Shown piece after piece: positions 45,529 through 54,928 of a stretch of DNA of 64,000 bases (within the stretch, counting starts at the first letter, position 1; every line of letters begins with the position of its first letter). This DNA comes from Corynebacterium sp. ACRQK (GTDB taxonomy: Bacteria > Actinomycetota > Actinomycetes > Mycobacteriales > Mycobacteriaceae): contig NZ_JAKRMU010000003.1 of NCBI RefSeq assembly GCF_022345965.1, positions 1-64,000 of the forward strand. The letters run 5' to 3'. The notes below the pieces were generated by a model, which saw only the letters and a program-made list of their open reading frames with translations, had not been told where the DNA came from and searched no databases. A program made the position numbers and the translations under genes.

Positions 45529-45551
45529 TATATTGTTCAACCCATTGAACA
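45529..45551 (+). promoter_or_regulatory. MntR operator over the importer promoter
   Basis: TGTTCAACCCATTGAACA at 45534-45551 is a perfect dyad (TGTTCAA-N4-TTGAACA) equal in its arms to the published C. glutamicum MntR motif TGTTCAATGCGTTGAACA. It directly follows a -10 TATATT (45529-45534), so bound MntR would cover the transcription start of the importer operon. Confidence 0.85.
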
Positions 45552-45589
45552 TTACGCCCCTCACTATCGGAAAGTTTATTACCTTGAAA

Positions 45590-46504
45590 ATGAAGCCCAG
45601 TAAGAAGCTAGCGGCAACTCTGTGCACCACAATCCTCGCAGTTGCAGGCACCACCGCCTGCAATAGCGAGAACACACCCGATGAAAAAGCCGAGGTTCTA
45701 ACGACTTTCACCATCTTGGAAGACATCACCTCCAACATCGCCGGCGAGACCCTCACCGTGCGCTCACTAACCCAGCCCGGCGCGGAGGTTCACGGCTACG
45801 ACCCCACCCCCAGCGACATCGCCGCCGCGTCCGAAGCGGAGCTCATCATCAACAACGGACTGGGACTGGAACACTGGCTGGACAAGCTGACCGCAGACAG
45901 CTCCGCCCAGCGCACCACTGCCAGCGACGGCGTGAAGCCCATCAACATCAAGGGCACCGATCAGCCCAACCCACACGCCTGGATGAGCCCCACCCTCGCC
46001 AAAACCTATGTGGACAACATCGTCCAGGCCTTGAGCGACCTGCGTCCGGAAAACACAAAGACCTACGAGGACAACGGCAAGAAGTACAAAGACAAGCTCG
46101 ACGACGTGCAGACCGAGCTCCAGGACGGCCTGAAATCCCTGCCCCGCCACCAGCGGGCACTGATGAGCTGTGAGGGTGCCTTCAGCTACCTCACCCACGA
46201 TGCCGGCATGAAGGAGGGCTACATCTGGCCCGTCAACACCGAGGGCGAGATCACTCCCCAGCAAATCACCCAGGCAGCCGATTTCGTCAAGGACAATGAC
46301 GTCCCCGCTGTTTTCTGCGAATCTACAGTGGAGCCCGGGCCGAAGGAACAGCTCATGCGAGATACCGGTGCCCGCGACGGCGGTACACTGTACGTCGACT
46401 CGCTCTCCGAAGCCGACGGTCCTGTACCGACCTACCTCGACCTTCTTTCTTACGACGCCCAAACCATCGTCAGCGGACTCACGGGCAAGAATCCGAAGGA
46501 ATAA
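45590..46504 (+). CDS. mntA: Manganese (metal) ABC transporter, substrate-binding lipoprotein
   Basis: 304 residues. Lipoprotein signal with lipobox GTTAC (Cys about 25). Cluster A-I metal-binding protein of the ZnuA/MntA/PsaA family: VLTTFTILEDITSNIAGETL, EVHGYDPTPSDI with a metal His, NPHAWMSPTLAKTYVDNI with the second His, and CEGAFSYLTHDAGMKEGYIWPVNTEGEITPQQ with Glu and Asp in VFCESTVEPGPKEQ. TTG 45584 is closer to the GGAAAG ribosome site, so the start may be six bases upstream of ATG 45590. First gene of an MntR-controlled operon; Mn is inferred from the regulator, Zn or Fe cannot be excluded by the sequence. Confidence 0.85.
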   Translation: MKPSKKLAATLCTTILAVAGTTACNSENTPDEKAEVLTTFTILEDITSNIAGETLTVRSLTQPGAEVHGYDPTPSDIAAASEAELIINNGLGLEHWLDKLTADSSAQRTTASDGVKPINIKGTDQPNPHAWMSPTLAKTYVDNIVQALSDLRPENTKTYEDNGKKYKDKLDDVQTELQDGLKSLPRHQRALMSCEGAFSYLTHDAGMKEGYIWPVNTEGEITPQQITQAADFVKDNDVPAVFCESTVEPGPKEQLMRDTGARDGGTLYVDSLSEADGPVPTYLDLLSYDAQTIVSGLTGKNPKE

Positions 46505-47314
46505 ATGAACTCGCCACACTCTTCCCCCTCCCCCGCGCTGGTCGTCGACAATGTGCACGTGAGTTACGGCCACGTCGATGCTCTCACCGGCGTAAACCTG
46601 CAGCTCGGCTTCGGCCAGATCACCGCCTTGATCGGCATGAACGGCGCGGGCAAATCCACCCTGTTCAAAGCCATCATGGGGCTGGTGCGCCCCACCTCCG
46701 GGAGCATAACGGTCAACGCCACCGGCTCACGCGGCACGGTGGCCTACGTCCCTCAACACGACCACGTGGACTGGAACTTCCCCATCAGCGTGCGCGACAT
46801 TGTTGCCAGCGGACGGCGCCGCGCACGCTCCAAGATAGGCCTGCTACCGCAGGGTTCGGCGCTATGGGGGCTGAAGAGTTGGCGTCAAGAGAAAAGAGAA
46901 AACAACCGCATCATCGACGCGGCATTGCGGCAGACCGGACTGACCGACCTGCAGAACCGCCCCGTCGGCGCGCTATCAGGCGGCCAGCGCAAGCGCGTTT
47001 TCGTAGCACGCGGCATCGCGCAGGAGGCGAAGATCATGCTGCTGGACGAACCCTTCGCGGGGGTGGATACGCAGTCACAATCGCAGATCACCGCACTGCT
47101 ACACGAGCTCGCCGAGGCCGGGACAGCGCTACTGATCTCCACACACGATTTGGACCGGCTGCCGGAACTGTGCGACAACGTGGCTATGCTCAACCGGCGG
47201 ATCGTGGCCGAAGGGGCGCTGGAAGAGGTTCTGACAGCAGAGAACCTCGCGCGCACCTTCAGCACCAACACGGCGGACGCACAGCTGGTCGCTAGTGAGG
47301 AGGCGCAGCGATGA
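46505..47314 (+). CDS. mntB: Manganese ABC transporter ATP-binding protein
   Basis: 269 residues, ATG directly at the end of the binding-protein gene. ABC ATPase with Walker A ALIGMNGAGKSTLFKAIMG, Q-loop AYVPQHDHVDWNFP, signature ALSGGQRKRVFVARGIAQ, Walker B KIMLLDEPFAGVD and switch His in LLISTHDLDRL. The residues around WRQEKRENNRIID contain the GGCGTCA motif and are more basic than in most homologues. The stop overlaps the permease start (ATGA). Gene symbols in this system vary between species. Confidence 0.86.
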   Translation: MNSPHSSPSPALVVDNVHVSYGHVDALTGVNLQLGFGQITALIGMNGAGKSTLFKAIMGLVRPTSGSITVNATGSRGTVAYVPQHDHVDWNFPISVRDIVASGRRRARSKIGLLPQGSALWGLKSWRQEKRENNRIIDAALRQTGLTDLQNRPVGALSGGQRKRVFVARGIAQEAKIMLLDEPFAGVDTQSQSQITALLHELAEAGTALLISTHDLDRLPELCDNVAMLNRRIVAEGALEEVLTAENLARTFSTNTADAQLVASEEAQR

Positions 47315-48168
47315 GCACACTTTCGACTCTTTTCGACCCAATCCTGGTGCCCCTGAGCTACAGCTTCGTACAGCGGGCGGTGCTCGCCGCCAGCGTGATG
47401 GCCGTGGTCGCGGGACTACTGAGCTGTTGGTTGATATTGGTGGGCTGGTCACTGCTAGGCGATGCGGTCTCCCACGCCGTGCTGCCCGGTGTGGTGCTGG
47501 CCTACATCACCGGAGCGCCCTTCGCCGTCGGTGCGATGCTGGCCGCACTCATCGCCGTCGGCCTGGTCGGCTCGGTAAAGGAAAGAACCACCCTGCGGGA
47601 GGACACCTCCATCGGCATTGTCTTCACCACCTTCTTCGCCCTCGGACTAGTGCTTCTTTCTGTGACGCCTAGCGGCACGCACTTACAGGAGATCCTGTTC
47701 GGCAACCTGCTGGGCATAACGCAGTCCGCGCTGTGGCAGATCCTGGCCATTGGAGGCATCGCGTTTGTGGTGTTGCTGGCGAATGCACGCACGTTTACTC
47801 TGTGGGCTTTTGACGCCGAACACTCCAGAACCATGGGCTTCAATACGAAGGCCATACGGTGGGCACTGTTGGCGTGCCTGGCGTGCGTGGTGGTGGCCAG
47901 CGCCCAGGCCGTTGGCGTGATCTTGGTGGTAGCAATGCTGATTACCCCCGGCGCAACCGCTTACCTGTGGACGCGCCGCTTCCGCCACATGCTGCTTATT
48001 GCTCCGTTGGTGGCGTGGGTCAGCTGCATCACGGGCATCCTGCTGAGCTTCAACGTAGACGTATCCACTGGCGGCACCATCGTGCTGGTACAGTCGGTCA
48101 TCTTCGGGCTGACGTACCTCTTCGCCCCACGTGAAGGCCTGGTACGCAGTTTTCTAACGCGGCGCTAG
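47311..48168 (+). CDS. mntC: Manganese ABC transporter permease
   Basis: 285 residues, about eight or nine helices of the ABC-3 (ZnuB/MntB) family. Typical motifs: LLSCWLILVGWSLLGDAVSHAVLPGVVLAY with the conserved GDAxSHAxLPG stretch, EDTSIGIVFTTFFALGLVLL, and the C-terminal VSAQAVGVILVVAMLITPGATAYLW. ATGA overlap with the ATPase gene. Together, MntA, ATPase and permease form the complete importer. The stop overlaps the convergent mazG stop by four bases. Confidence 0.87.
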   Translation: MSTLSTLFDPILVPLSYSFVQRAVLAASVMAVVAGLLSCWLILVGWSLLGDAVSHAVLPGVVLAYITGAPFAVGAMLAALIAVGLVGSVKERTTLREDTSIGIVFTTFFALGLVLLSVTPSGTHLQEILFGNLLGITQSALWQILAIGGIAFVVLLANARTFTLWAFDAEHSRTMGFNTKAIRWALLACLACVVVASAQAVGVILVVAMLITPGATAYLWTRRFRHMLLIAPLVAWVSCITGILLSFNVDVSTGGTIVLVQSVIFGLTYLFAPREGLVRSFLTRR

Positions 48169-49490
48169 TTGCCCTGCTGCTGGCTCCCTGGCTGCTGGGG
48201 GTTGGGATGCTGAGGCTTGTGCTGTTGGGACTGCAGCTTCTCGCGGAACGCCGCAACAGCATCGTGTAGGCGGCGCTCTGCCTCACCGGGGCTATCTAGC
48301 TCCAGGCCAACCATCGGGTAGCGGATGTCGGTCGGGATGTCCTTATCCGGGATTCCCTGCTCCCGCGCCTCAGCGATGACGGCCTCCGCTGCGGTCAGGG
48401 CGCTGGTGCCAGTCGAGCCGACAGCTGTGCCAACAGAGCTGGCGGGGACTGCCGGACCTGCCGTTTCAGCGGGCGCTTGGACGGCCGGGAACTGTTCCGC
48501 GTGCGGCTCCTGGCGGGGCTGTGCAGACTGTGCAGGCTGTGCAGGCTCAGCCTGCTTCTCGGCCGCCTTCCGCTCAGCTTCCTTCTTGGCCTCGCTGTAG
48601 CGCAGGTACTCCTCACCGAAACTGCGAATTCGCTGAGCTTCCTCTTCCTTCTTGCCCTCCTCCCATAGGCGATCCTGCTCCTGGCGCGGAACCTGACGCT
48701 CGACCTCCTCAAACAGGTAGGGGGCGCGGGCGCGCAGCTTCGCAGAAAACGCCCCGGCCACGTGGCCAATGTCGAAGGCACCACGGCGGTTGGCGATCTC
48801 TGCGTGGAAAAGCACCTGCAGCAACACGTCCGACAGCTCGGAGCACAGATCCTGCTCGATCCACTCCGGACGCGCAACAGCCTCACCCTCGCCCTCAGGC
48901 TCCCAGTTCTCCATCAGATCGATGGTGCGGGCCAGCTCCTCGGTTTCCTCCCGCAGGAACTTCACCAGGCTGGTGTGGGTCATGGACTGCTCCCACTCCC
49001 CCTGGCGCAGGGCACGTGCCATCAGCGCCACCGCGTCCTCGATTTCATCCATCACGGAAGCTGGCACCTCGGTGCGCGTCGTGCGACGCAGGCCGGCCAC
49101 GGCCGCAGTGTGCTCGTCGGTCCCGACGATCTCGCCGTCCACCACGCCATCGCCCGAGTGGGTGATCTCGGCTGCGTTTTCCCCGTCGGTGGCGTCACTA
49201 ACAGAAGAGCTACCGGCCTCCAGTTCGCGGGCGGGCTCCATGTGCACCTTGAGGCTCGGCGCGGTGATGAGCTCCTCACCAGCCTCGATGCGGGTAACGA
49301 CAGCTTCGTTTTCCAGATCCGTCGTGACGATAATGTCGGACTCATCGACCGTGTGGCCGCCCAGATCCGCGATAACCCAGCGGACGCGGATGGGCACCTC
49401 CTCCGTGTAGCACACATCTCCACGGAGCAGATCGACGGCCTCCACGGGAATCATCGCGGGGAAACGGGGATCTAGTAATACGACTGACAT
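48165..49490 (-). CDS. mazG: MazG-type nucleoside triphosphate pyrophosphohydrolase with long C-terminal tail
   Basis: 441 residues. An N-terminal part (1-120; MSVVLLDPRFPAMIPVEAVDLLRGDV) as in mycobacterial MazG, then the MazG domain (about 130-265): HTSLVKFLREETEELARTID with the EExxE metal motif and CSELSDVLLQVLFHAEIA with the ExxD motif. After that there is a Lys/Glu-rich helix, an Ala/Gln/Pro low-complexity linker (AQPAQSAQPRQEPHAEQ) and an extra conserved-looking piece (ALTAAEAVIAEAREQGIPDK ... GLELDSPGEAERRLHDAVAA). Mycobacterial MazG is about 325 residues, so the tail is an addition. It hydrolyses oxidised or non-canonical NTPs. mfd ends 25 bases away upstream, likely operon. Confidence 0.86.
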   Translation of the reverse strand: MSVVLLDPRFPAMIPVEAVDLLRGDVCYTEEVPIRVRWVIADLGGHTVDESDIIVTTDLENEAVVTRIEAGEELITAPSLKVHMEPARELEAGSSSVSDATDGENAAEITHSGDGVVDGEIVGTDEHTAAVAGLRRTTRTEVPASVMDEIEDAVALMARALRQGEWEQSMTHTSLVKFLREETEELARTIDLMENWEPEGEGEAVARPEWIEQDLCSELSDVLLQVLFHAEIANRRGAFDIGHVAGAFSAKLRARAPYLFEEVERQVPRQEQDRLWEEGKKEEEAQRIRSFGEEYLRYSEAKKEAERKAAEKQAEPAQPAQSAQPRQEPHAEQFPAVQAPAETAGPAVPASSVGTAVGSTGTSALTAAEAVIAEAREQGIPDKDIPTDIRYPMVGLELDSPGEAERRLHDAVAAFREKLQSQQHKPQHPNPQQPGSQQQGN

Positions 49491-49515
49491 GGCGGTTATT
49501 CTAGCGCGTCAGTGT

Positions 49516-52500
49516 TTAGGACGTGCCCTTATCCTTGCCTGCCCCCTTACTTGAGCCCTTGCCAGCCCCCTTGCCGGCACCGCCCGCCATGTTGCGAATC
49601 GGGATGCCAGCCAGCTGCGTCAACGCATCGGCGCACCACTGCACCAGCTCCGTATCGCGCAGCGGAACCGCTCGCATGCCCTGGCCTCGCTTCGGTGCCG
49701 GGATCAGCACGATCTTCGTGGTCGCGCGGTAGTTCGCGGCGGGGAACAGGCGCTTCAGGCGCACCTGGGTGGAATCCTGCAGTTCGATGGGGCTAAAGCT
49801 GATCTTCGAGCCCGTGGCCACTACCTCCGTGACCTGCAGATCGCGGCACAGCAGGCGCAGGCGCGAGAGCACCGCGAGCATCTGGATCTGCTCCGGCGGC
49901 TCACCGTAGCGGTCACGCAGCTCCTCGAGGACTTTCTCGATCTGCTCCTCGTCCTGCACCTCGGCGAACTTGCGGTAGGCCTCCAGGCGCAGGCGCTCCG
50001 AAGCGATGTATTCGGCCGGGATGTGCGCATCCACCGGCAGGTCGATGCGGATCTCCTTCTTTTCCTCCTCCCTGCCGTCGACGGGTTTGCCGTCAGCCAT
50101 CGCGCGGAACGCCTCCACTGCTTCGCCGACCAGGCGGACGTAGAGGTCGAAGCCCACACCCGCGATGTGGCCGGACTGCTCGGCGCCCAGCACGTTGCCC
50201 GCACCGCGCATCTCCAGGTCCTTCATGGCCACCGCCATACCCGCACCCAGATCGTTGTTCTGGGCGATGGTTGTCAGGCGGTCGTAGGAGGTCTCGGTCA
50301 GCACCTCGCCCTTGGGGTAGAGGAAGTAGGCATAACCGCGCTCGCGGGAACGCCCCACGCGGCCGCGCAGTTGGTGCAGCTGGGATAGACCCATGTGGTG
50401 AGCATTTTCCACGATCAGCGTGTTGGCGTTGGCGATGTCCAGGCCAGTCTCCACGATGGTGGTACACACCAGCACGTCGAATTCGCGATCCCAGAAGCCC
50501 TTCACCGTGGTCTCCAGCTGCTCCTCGCTCATCTGGCCGTGCGCGACCACTACGCGGGCTTCCGGAACCAGGCGGCGAATGTCCGCGGCGGTCTGCTCGA
50601 TGCTGCGAACCTTGTTATGCACGTAGAACACTTGGCCGTCGCGCAGCAGCTCGCGACGGATAGCCGCGGCGACGTGCTTATCCTCCTGCGCACCCACATA
50701 CGTCAGCACCGGGTGGCGGTCCTCCGGCGGGGTGAGGATCGTCGACATCTCGCGGATGCCCGCCATCGACATTTCCAGCGTGCGGGGAATCGGGGTCGCG
50801 GACATCGTCAGCACGTCCACGTGCGTGCGCAGCGACTTGATGTGCTCCTTGTGCTCCACACCGAAACGCTGCTCCTCATCCACGATAATCAGCCCCAGGT
50901 TCTTCCAGCGCACACCCGTCTGCAGCAGGCGGTGGGTACCGATCACGATGTCCACCGTGCCGTCGGCCATGCCATCGATAACCTTCTTGGACTCCGCCGG
51001 GGTGGTAAAGCGGGACAGCTCCTTGATGGTGGTGGGAAAGTCCTGCATGCGCTCGCTAAACGTATTGTAGTGCTGCTGCGCCAGCAGGGTGGTCGGCACC
51101 AGCACGGCCACCTGCTTGCCGGACTGCACGGCCTTGAATGCGGCACGCACCGCTACCTCGGTCTTGCCATAGCCCACATCACCGACGATCACGCGGTCCA
51201 TCGGCACCGGCTTTTCCATGTCGGCCTTCACGGCCTCGATGGCGTTGTACTGGTCCTCGGTCTCGGTGAACGGGAAGGCATCTTCCATCTCCCGCTGCCA
51301 GGGCGTATCCGCGGCGAAGGCGTAGCCCGGCGCGGCCTGGCGGCTGGCGTAGAGCTGCACCAACTCGCCCGCGATCTCGCGCACAGCGCCACGGGCCTTG
51401 CGTTTGGTGTTCTTCCAATCCGCCCCACCCATCTTTGACAGCGCGGGCTTTTCACCACCGACGTAGCGCGACAGCATATCCAGCTGGTCCATCGGAACAT
51501 AGAGCTGGTCGCCCGGCCCGCCCCGCTTGCTGGGCGCGTACTCCAGCACTAGGTACTCGCGGCGGGAGGCATCTGGCCCCTTGCCCACCGTGCGTTCCGT
51601 CATCTTCACGAACTTTCCGATGCCGTGGGAATCGTGCACCACCAGATCCCCCGGCTCCAGCGCCAGCGGGTCCACGCGGTTGCGCTTCTTCGCGGGCTTG
51701 CGCTTGCCGGTTGCCTTCGCGTCCACACGGTTGCCGGTCAGGTCCGTTTCTGTGAAGAACAGCAAGCTGGGGCGCTTGTCATCCCCGGCAAAGGGGAACA
51801 CCAACCCCTCGTAAGCCACGGCGTGGTAGATGCTCACCTGGTGCGGCGCGGGCTCATCGGCGGTGGTGTGCTTGGACTTCTTAATCCGCCCCAGGCCACG
51901 GCTGCCACTTAGGTCCACACCGATCGCCTCGGCCGCGATGCCGGCTTCTTGGAAGCGCCGCAGCATGCGGGCCGCCACGGCCGGGGTCGGAGCCGCGAAG
52001 GCCACCCGTCCGCCGGATTCCACGCGCTTGCGGATGTCGCTCATCAGCGCACCGATGGCCTCCATCTCGCCGTGCGGTCGGGGCGCCGAGTCGTAGTTGA
52101 GTTCCAGAACATCGGAAGTATCGGCGTCAAAATCCGCCATCCCGAGCGTAGACAACGTCCACCAGGGCCGCCCCAGTTTCTGCTGTACCTTCTGCACCGC
52201 GTCGATCGAAAGGTAAGCCACGCCCTCCATCGGCGCCGAGCCGCCCATTGCCGCAACGTCCCAGCCGGCCTCCAGGAACTGCTGGCCGGTTTCGCGCAGG
52301 TCGTGGGCGCGGCGTTCGACGGCCGCGGGTGCCATCACCAGCGTGTGCGTACCTTCCGGCATGAGCTCCGGCAGCGCCACCAGCTCCGCCGTGTGCAGGG
52401 CCGGGATCAGCGATTCCATCCCCTGCACCTGGATTTTCTGGCTGATCTTGTCGAGGATATCGGCCAATTCCGCGTTGCCGGCATGTTCTTGGGCAAGGTT

Positions 52501-53271
52501 CTTTGCTTTGGACGCCACCTCGTCCGTCACAATTAATTCCCGGCACGCGTAGACCATCACCTCGTCCGGCTCTACCCCGGGGATGGTCCGCTGGTCGCCG
52601 ACGCTAAAGGCGCGCACCTCCGTGATCTCGTCGCCCCAGAAGTCCACGCGGACGGGCATTTCCTCGGTCGCGGGGAAGATGTCCACGATGCCGCCGCGGA
52701 TGGCGAAGTGGCCGCGCTTACCCACCACGTCCACGTGCGTGTAGCCGAGTTCTTGCAGACGGTGGGTCAGGGAGTCGAAGTCGATCTCCGCGCCCACCTT
52801 CAGCTGCACCGGGGTGACCTCGCCCAGGTTGGACTGCACGGGCTGCACAGCTGCGCGGGTCGGAGCCACCACCACCTGCAGATCCTCGTCGCCCTCGTGC
52901 AGGCGACGCAGCACGCGCATGCGGGTGGACACAGTCTCCACGGCCGGCGACAGCTTCTCGTGCGGCAGGGTCTCCCACGACGGGAAGAGCTCCACGCAAT
53001 CCCCCAGCATGTAACGCAACACCGTGGTGAGGTCCTGGGTCTGGCGCCCCGTGGCCGTAACCACTAGCAGCGGGGTGCGCTGCGCCAGCGTGCCCACTGC
53101 GAAAGGCCACGCGCCCTCGGGGGCCTGCATGTGCAGGGAGCCCCCCCCCAGGTGCGTCATCATTCCGCGCAGTTTCCCGTCCTGCGCAGCGGCTTTCAGC
53201 AGCCCCGCCAGGCTAGGCGCCGGGTTCGATGAGCGGTTGGCGTTGGCTTTGGGCGTGGCTGTCTGACTCAT
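49516..53271 (-). CDS. mfd: Transcription-repair coupling factor
   Basis: 1251 residues from ATG 53271 ([13 protein letters not shown]); the frame is open to 53346. Domains in order: UvrB-homology region (about 60-340; [16 protein letters not shown]), a middle region, CarD-like RNA polymerase-interaction domain (about 535-610; [20 protein letters not shown]), RecG-like translocase (about 660-1030) with Walker [21 protein letters not shown] and [16 protein letters not shown], and the TRCF C-terminal domain with [20 protein letters not shown]. Mfd removes stalled RNA polymerase and recruits UvrA. The C-terminal 18 residues are Gly/Lys-rich. Neighbours mazG and glmU match mycobacteria. Confidence 0.96.
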   Translation of the reverse strand: MSQTATPKANANRSSNPAPSLAGLLKAAAQDGKLRGMMTHLGGGSLHMQAPEGAWPFAVGTLAQRTPLLVVTATGRQTQDLTTVLRYMLGDCVELFPSWETLPHEKLSPAVETVSTRMRVLRRLHEGDEDLQVVVAPTRAAVQPVQSNLGEVTPVQLKVGAEIDFDSLTHRLQELGYTHVDVVGKRGHFAIRGGIVDIFPATEEMPVRVDFWGDEITEVRAFSVGDQRTIPGVEPDEVMVYACRELIVTDEVASKAKNLAQEHAGNAELADILDKISQKIQVQGMESLIPALHTAELVALPELMPEGTHTLVMAPAAVERRAHDLRETGQQFLEAGWDVAAMGGSAPMEGVAYLSIDAVQKVQQKLGRPWWTLSTLGMADFDADTSDVLELNYDSAPRPHGEMEAIGALMSDIRKRVESGGRVAFAAPTPAVAARMLRRFQEAGIAAEAIGVDLSGSRGLGRIKKSKHTTADEPAPHQVSIYHAVAYEGLVFPFAGDDKRPSLLFFTETDLTGNRVDAKATGKRKPAKKRNRVDPLALEPGDLVVHDSHGIGKFVKMTERTVGKGPDASRREYLVLEYAPSKRGGPGDQLYVPMDQLDMLSRYVGGEKPALSKMGGADWKNTKRKARGAVREIAGELVQLYASRQAAPGYAFAADTPWQREMEDAFPFTETEDQYNAIEAVKADMEKPVPMDRVIVGDVGYGKTEVAVRAAFKAVQSGKQVAVLVPTTLLAQQHYNTFSERMQDFPTTIKELSRFTTPAESKKVIDGMADGTVDIVIGTHRLLQTGVRWKNLGLIIVDEEQRFGVEHKEHIKSLRTHVDVLTMSATPIPRTLEMSMAGIREMSTILTPPEDRHPVLTYVGAQEDKHVAAAIRRELLRDGQVFYVHNKVRSIEQTAADIRRLVPEARVVVAHGQMSEEQLETTVKGFWDREFDVLVCTTIVETGLDIANANTLIVENAHHMGLSQLHQLRGRVGRSRERGYAYFLYPKGEVLTETSYDRLTTIAQNNDLGAGMAVAMKDLEMRGAGNVLGAEQSGHIAGVGFDLYVRLVGEAVEAFRAMADGKPVDGREEEKKEIRIDLPVDAHIPAEYIASERLRLEAYRKFAEVQDEEQIEKVLEELRDRYGEPPEQIQMLAVLSRLRLLCRDLQVTEVVATGSKISFSPIELQDSTQVRLKRLFPAANYRATTKIVLIPAPKRGQGMRAVPLRDTELVQWCADALTQLAGIPIRNMAGGAGKGAGKGSSKGAGKDKGTS

Positions 53272-53361
53272 GGCCAACAGTCTATCCTCCACACCACCCG
53301 GCGGTTTATGCGCCCGGTTGGGCGTGCTGTAAAGTGTTCGCTGCACATTAATAAGTGCGCT

Positions 53362-53433
53362 TCTCCCATGGTGTAATTGGCAACACTACGGTTTTTGGTA
53401 CCGTCATTCTAGGTTCGAGTCCTGGTGGGAGAG
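53362..53433 (+). tRNA. tRNA-Gln (anticodon UUG)
   Basis: 72 bases without encoded CCA: acceptor TCTCCCA/TGGGAGA, anticodon stem ACGGT/ACCGT with loop TTTTGGT (anticodon TTG), T arm CTAGG-TTCGAGT-CCTGG, discriminator G. The 3' end is followed by GCTTTTTTT and then, after 25 bases, by the start of an MFS gene. Confidence 0.93.
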
Positions 53434-53457
53434 CTTTTTTTGGAAGGGGGGCGACAC

Positions 53458-54840
53458 ATGTCCGGCAAGTCCAGCACAGAATCCAGCAAGTTCTGGCACA
53501 CATTCACCACGAAATGCATCGGCACGCCACCCGAGAGCGACCTGAAGCACGTCGAGGAAAACGCGGGCCGTTATTCTCTGGGCTTCGGCACGCAGAACAT
53601 CGGCGATCAGATCGTTTCCGCTAAGACGGTTCTGCCGTGGTTTTTGTCAGTCGTCGCCGCCCCGGCGTGGATCATCCCGCTGCTGGTGCCGATCCGTGAG
53701 TCCGGTTCGATGCTGCCGCAGGCCCTGTTCCGCCCGTGGCTGCAGACAAAGACCTCGCGGCTGGGTTTCATGCTGATCGGCACGCTTGGCCAGGCGCTGG
53801 CCTGCGCGATCATGGTCGCCGCGGCGCTTCTGACCGACGGGCTGCTGGCCGGGTTGATCGTTCTGTTCGCCCTCGCTCTGCTGTCCACTTGCCGCTCTTT
53901 GGTTTCGCTGACCAGCAAGGACATTGCCGGGCGCACGGTTCCCAAGGGTTTCCGCGGGCGGCTGACCGGCTTTGCCACCACTCTGTCCGGCGCGGTGGCG
54001 ATCCTGGTGGGTATGGCCATTCAGGCCGCCCGGGGCGAGCTCACCCCTACCCTCTTCGCAGTGCTTTTCGCCATCGCCACCGCAGCCTGGCTGGCCAGCG
54101 CATGGCTGTTTAAGGGGATCCGTGAGGGCGTCACTAAACAAGAACAAAAAGAGCTACCACAGGGCACGAACTACCTACGCGATGTGTTCGACGACATCGT
54201 GGACCTCGTGCGTTCTGACCGTGACTTTAGGCGCTTCGTGCTGGTTCGTTCGCTGCTGCTGGCCTCCGCACTGTCGCCGACATTCCTGGTGACGATGGCG
54301 AACCAACAGAGCGTGACGGAGGAATCATCGCTGGCCAGCGCCATCTTCACGGGTCTGGGGACGTTCGTGATCGCTTCCGGCGTGGCCGCGCTGCTCGCAG
54401 GCAGAATCTCTGGCCTACTGTCCGACGTGAGCTCCCGCAACACCCTGTCCGGCGCCGCGCTACTGGCGACGATCGTGCTGATCATCACCGTGGCACTGGG
54501 TTACGCTTCTTCGCTTAGTGACGCCCATGCGTGGACCACCACCCTGGTGTGGTGGCTGCCCATCGCGTTCTTCATTATTTCGCTTGCCCACGCTGCGATT
54601 AGAGTCGCCCGCTCCACCTACATCGTGGACATGGCTGAGGGCACGCAACGCACCCGCTATGTCTCGGTCGCAAATACCCTGATGGGCGTGTTGCTTCTGA
54701 TCGTGGGTGCGCTGACCAGTGTGTTGGCACTGGTTTCCCCCGAGGTCGCGCTGGCTGCGCTGGCGCTTTTCGGGCTTCTGGGCGCCGCACTGTCGAAGAC
54801 CCTGCCGGAAGTCTCGGTGGGCAAAAACCAGATTTCCTAA
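53458..54840 (+). CDS. MFS-type membrane protein between tRNA-Gln and glmU
   Basis: 460 residues from ATG 53458 with a strong GGAAGGGG ribosome site; the frame begins inside the tRNA gene and is not meaningful there. After 70 hydrophilic residues (LKHVEENAGRYSLGFGTQNIGDQIVSAKTV) come about 11-12 helices with a conserved loop LTSKDIAGRTVPKGFRGRLTGFATTLSG and a C-terminal VARSTYIVDMAEGTQRTRYVSVANTLMG. It has weak MFS motifs only. Function unknown; position before glmU suggests, without proof, an envelope-related role. Confidence 0.75.
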   Translation: MSGKSSTESSKFWHTFTTKCIGTPPESDLKHVEENAGRYSLGFGTQNIGDQIVSAKTVLPWFLSVVAAPAWIIPLLVPIRESGSMLPQALFRPWLQTKTSRLGFMLIGTLGQALACAIMVAAALLTDGLLAGLIVLFALALLSTCRSLVSLTSKDIAGRTVPKGFRGRLTGFATTLSGAVAILVGMAIQAARGELTPTLFAVLFAIATAAWLASAWLFKGIREGVTKQEQKELPQGTNYLRDVFDDIVDLVRSDRDFRRFVLVRSLLLASALSPTFLVTMANQQSVTEESSLASAIFTGLGTFVIASGVAALLAGRISGLLSDVSSRNTLSGAALLATIVLIITVALGYASSLSDAHAWTTTLVWWLPIAFFIISLAHAAIRVARSTYIVDMAEGTQRTRYVSVANTLMGVLLLIVGALTSVLALVSPEVALAALALFGLLGAALSKTLPEVSVGKNQIS

Positions 54841-54928
54841 ACGCCCGCGGGCAGCCCTCCCCGACGCAGCGGCTATGCGGCGCTATGCTGGTATTCGCTT
54901 TTAACCGAAAGTAAGGAATGCCAACAAC

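Noticed and set aside
53425..53457. MFS start inside tRNA-Gln
   Set aside because: The frame is open there by chance; ATG 53458 has a strong ribosome site and lies behind the tRNA.
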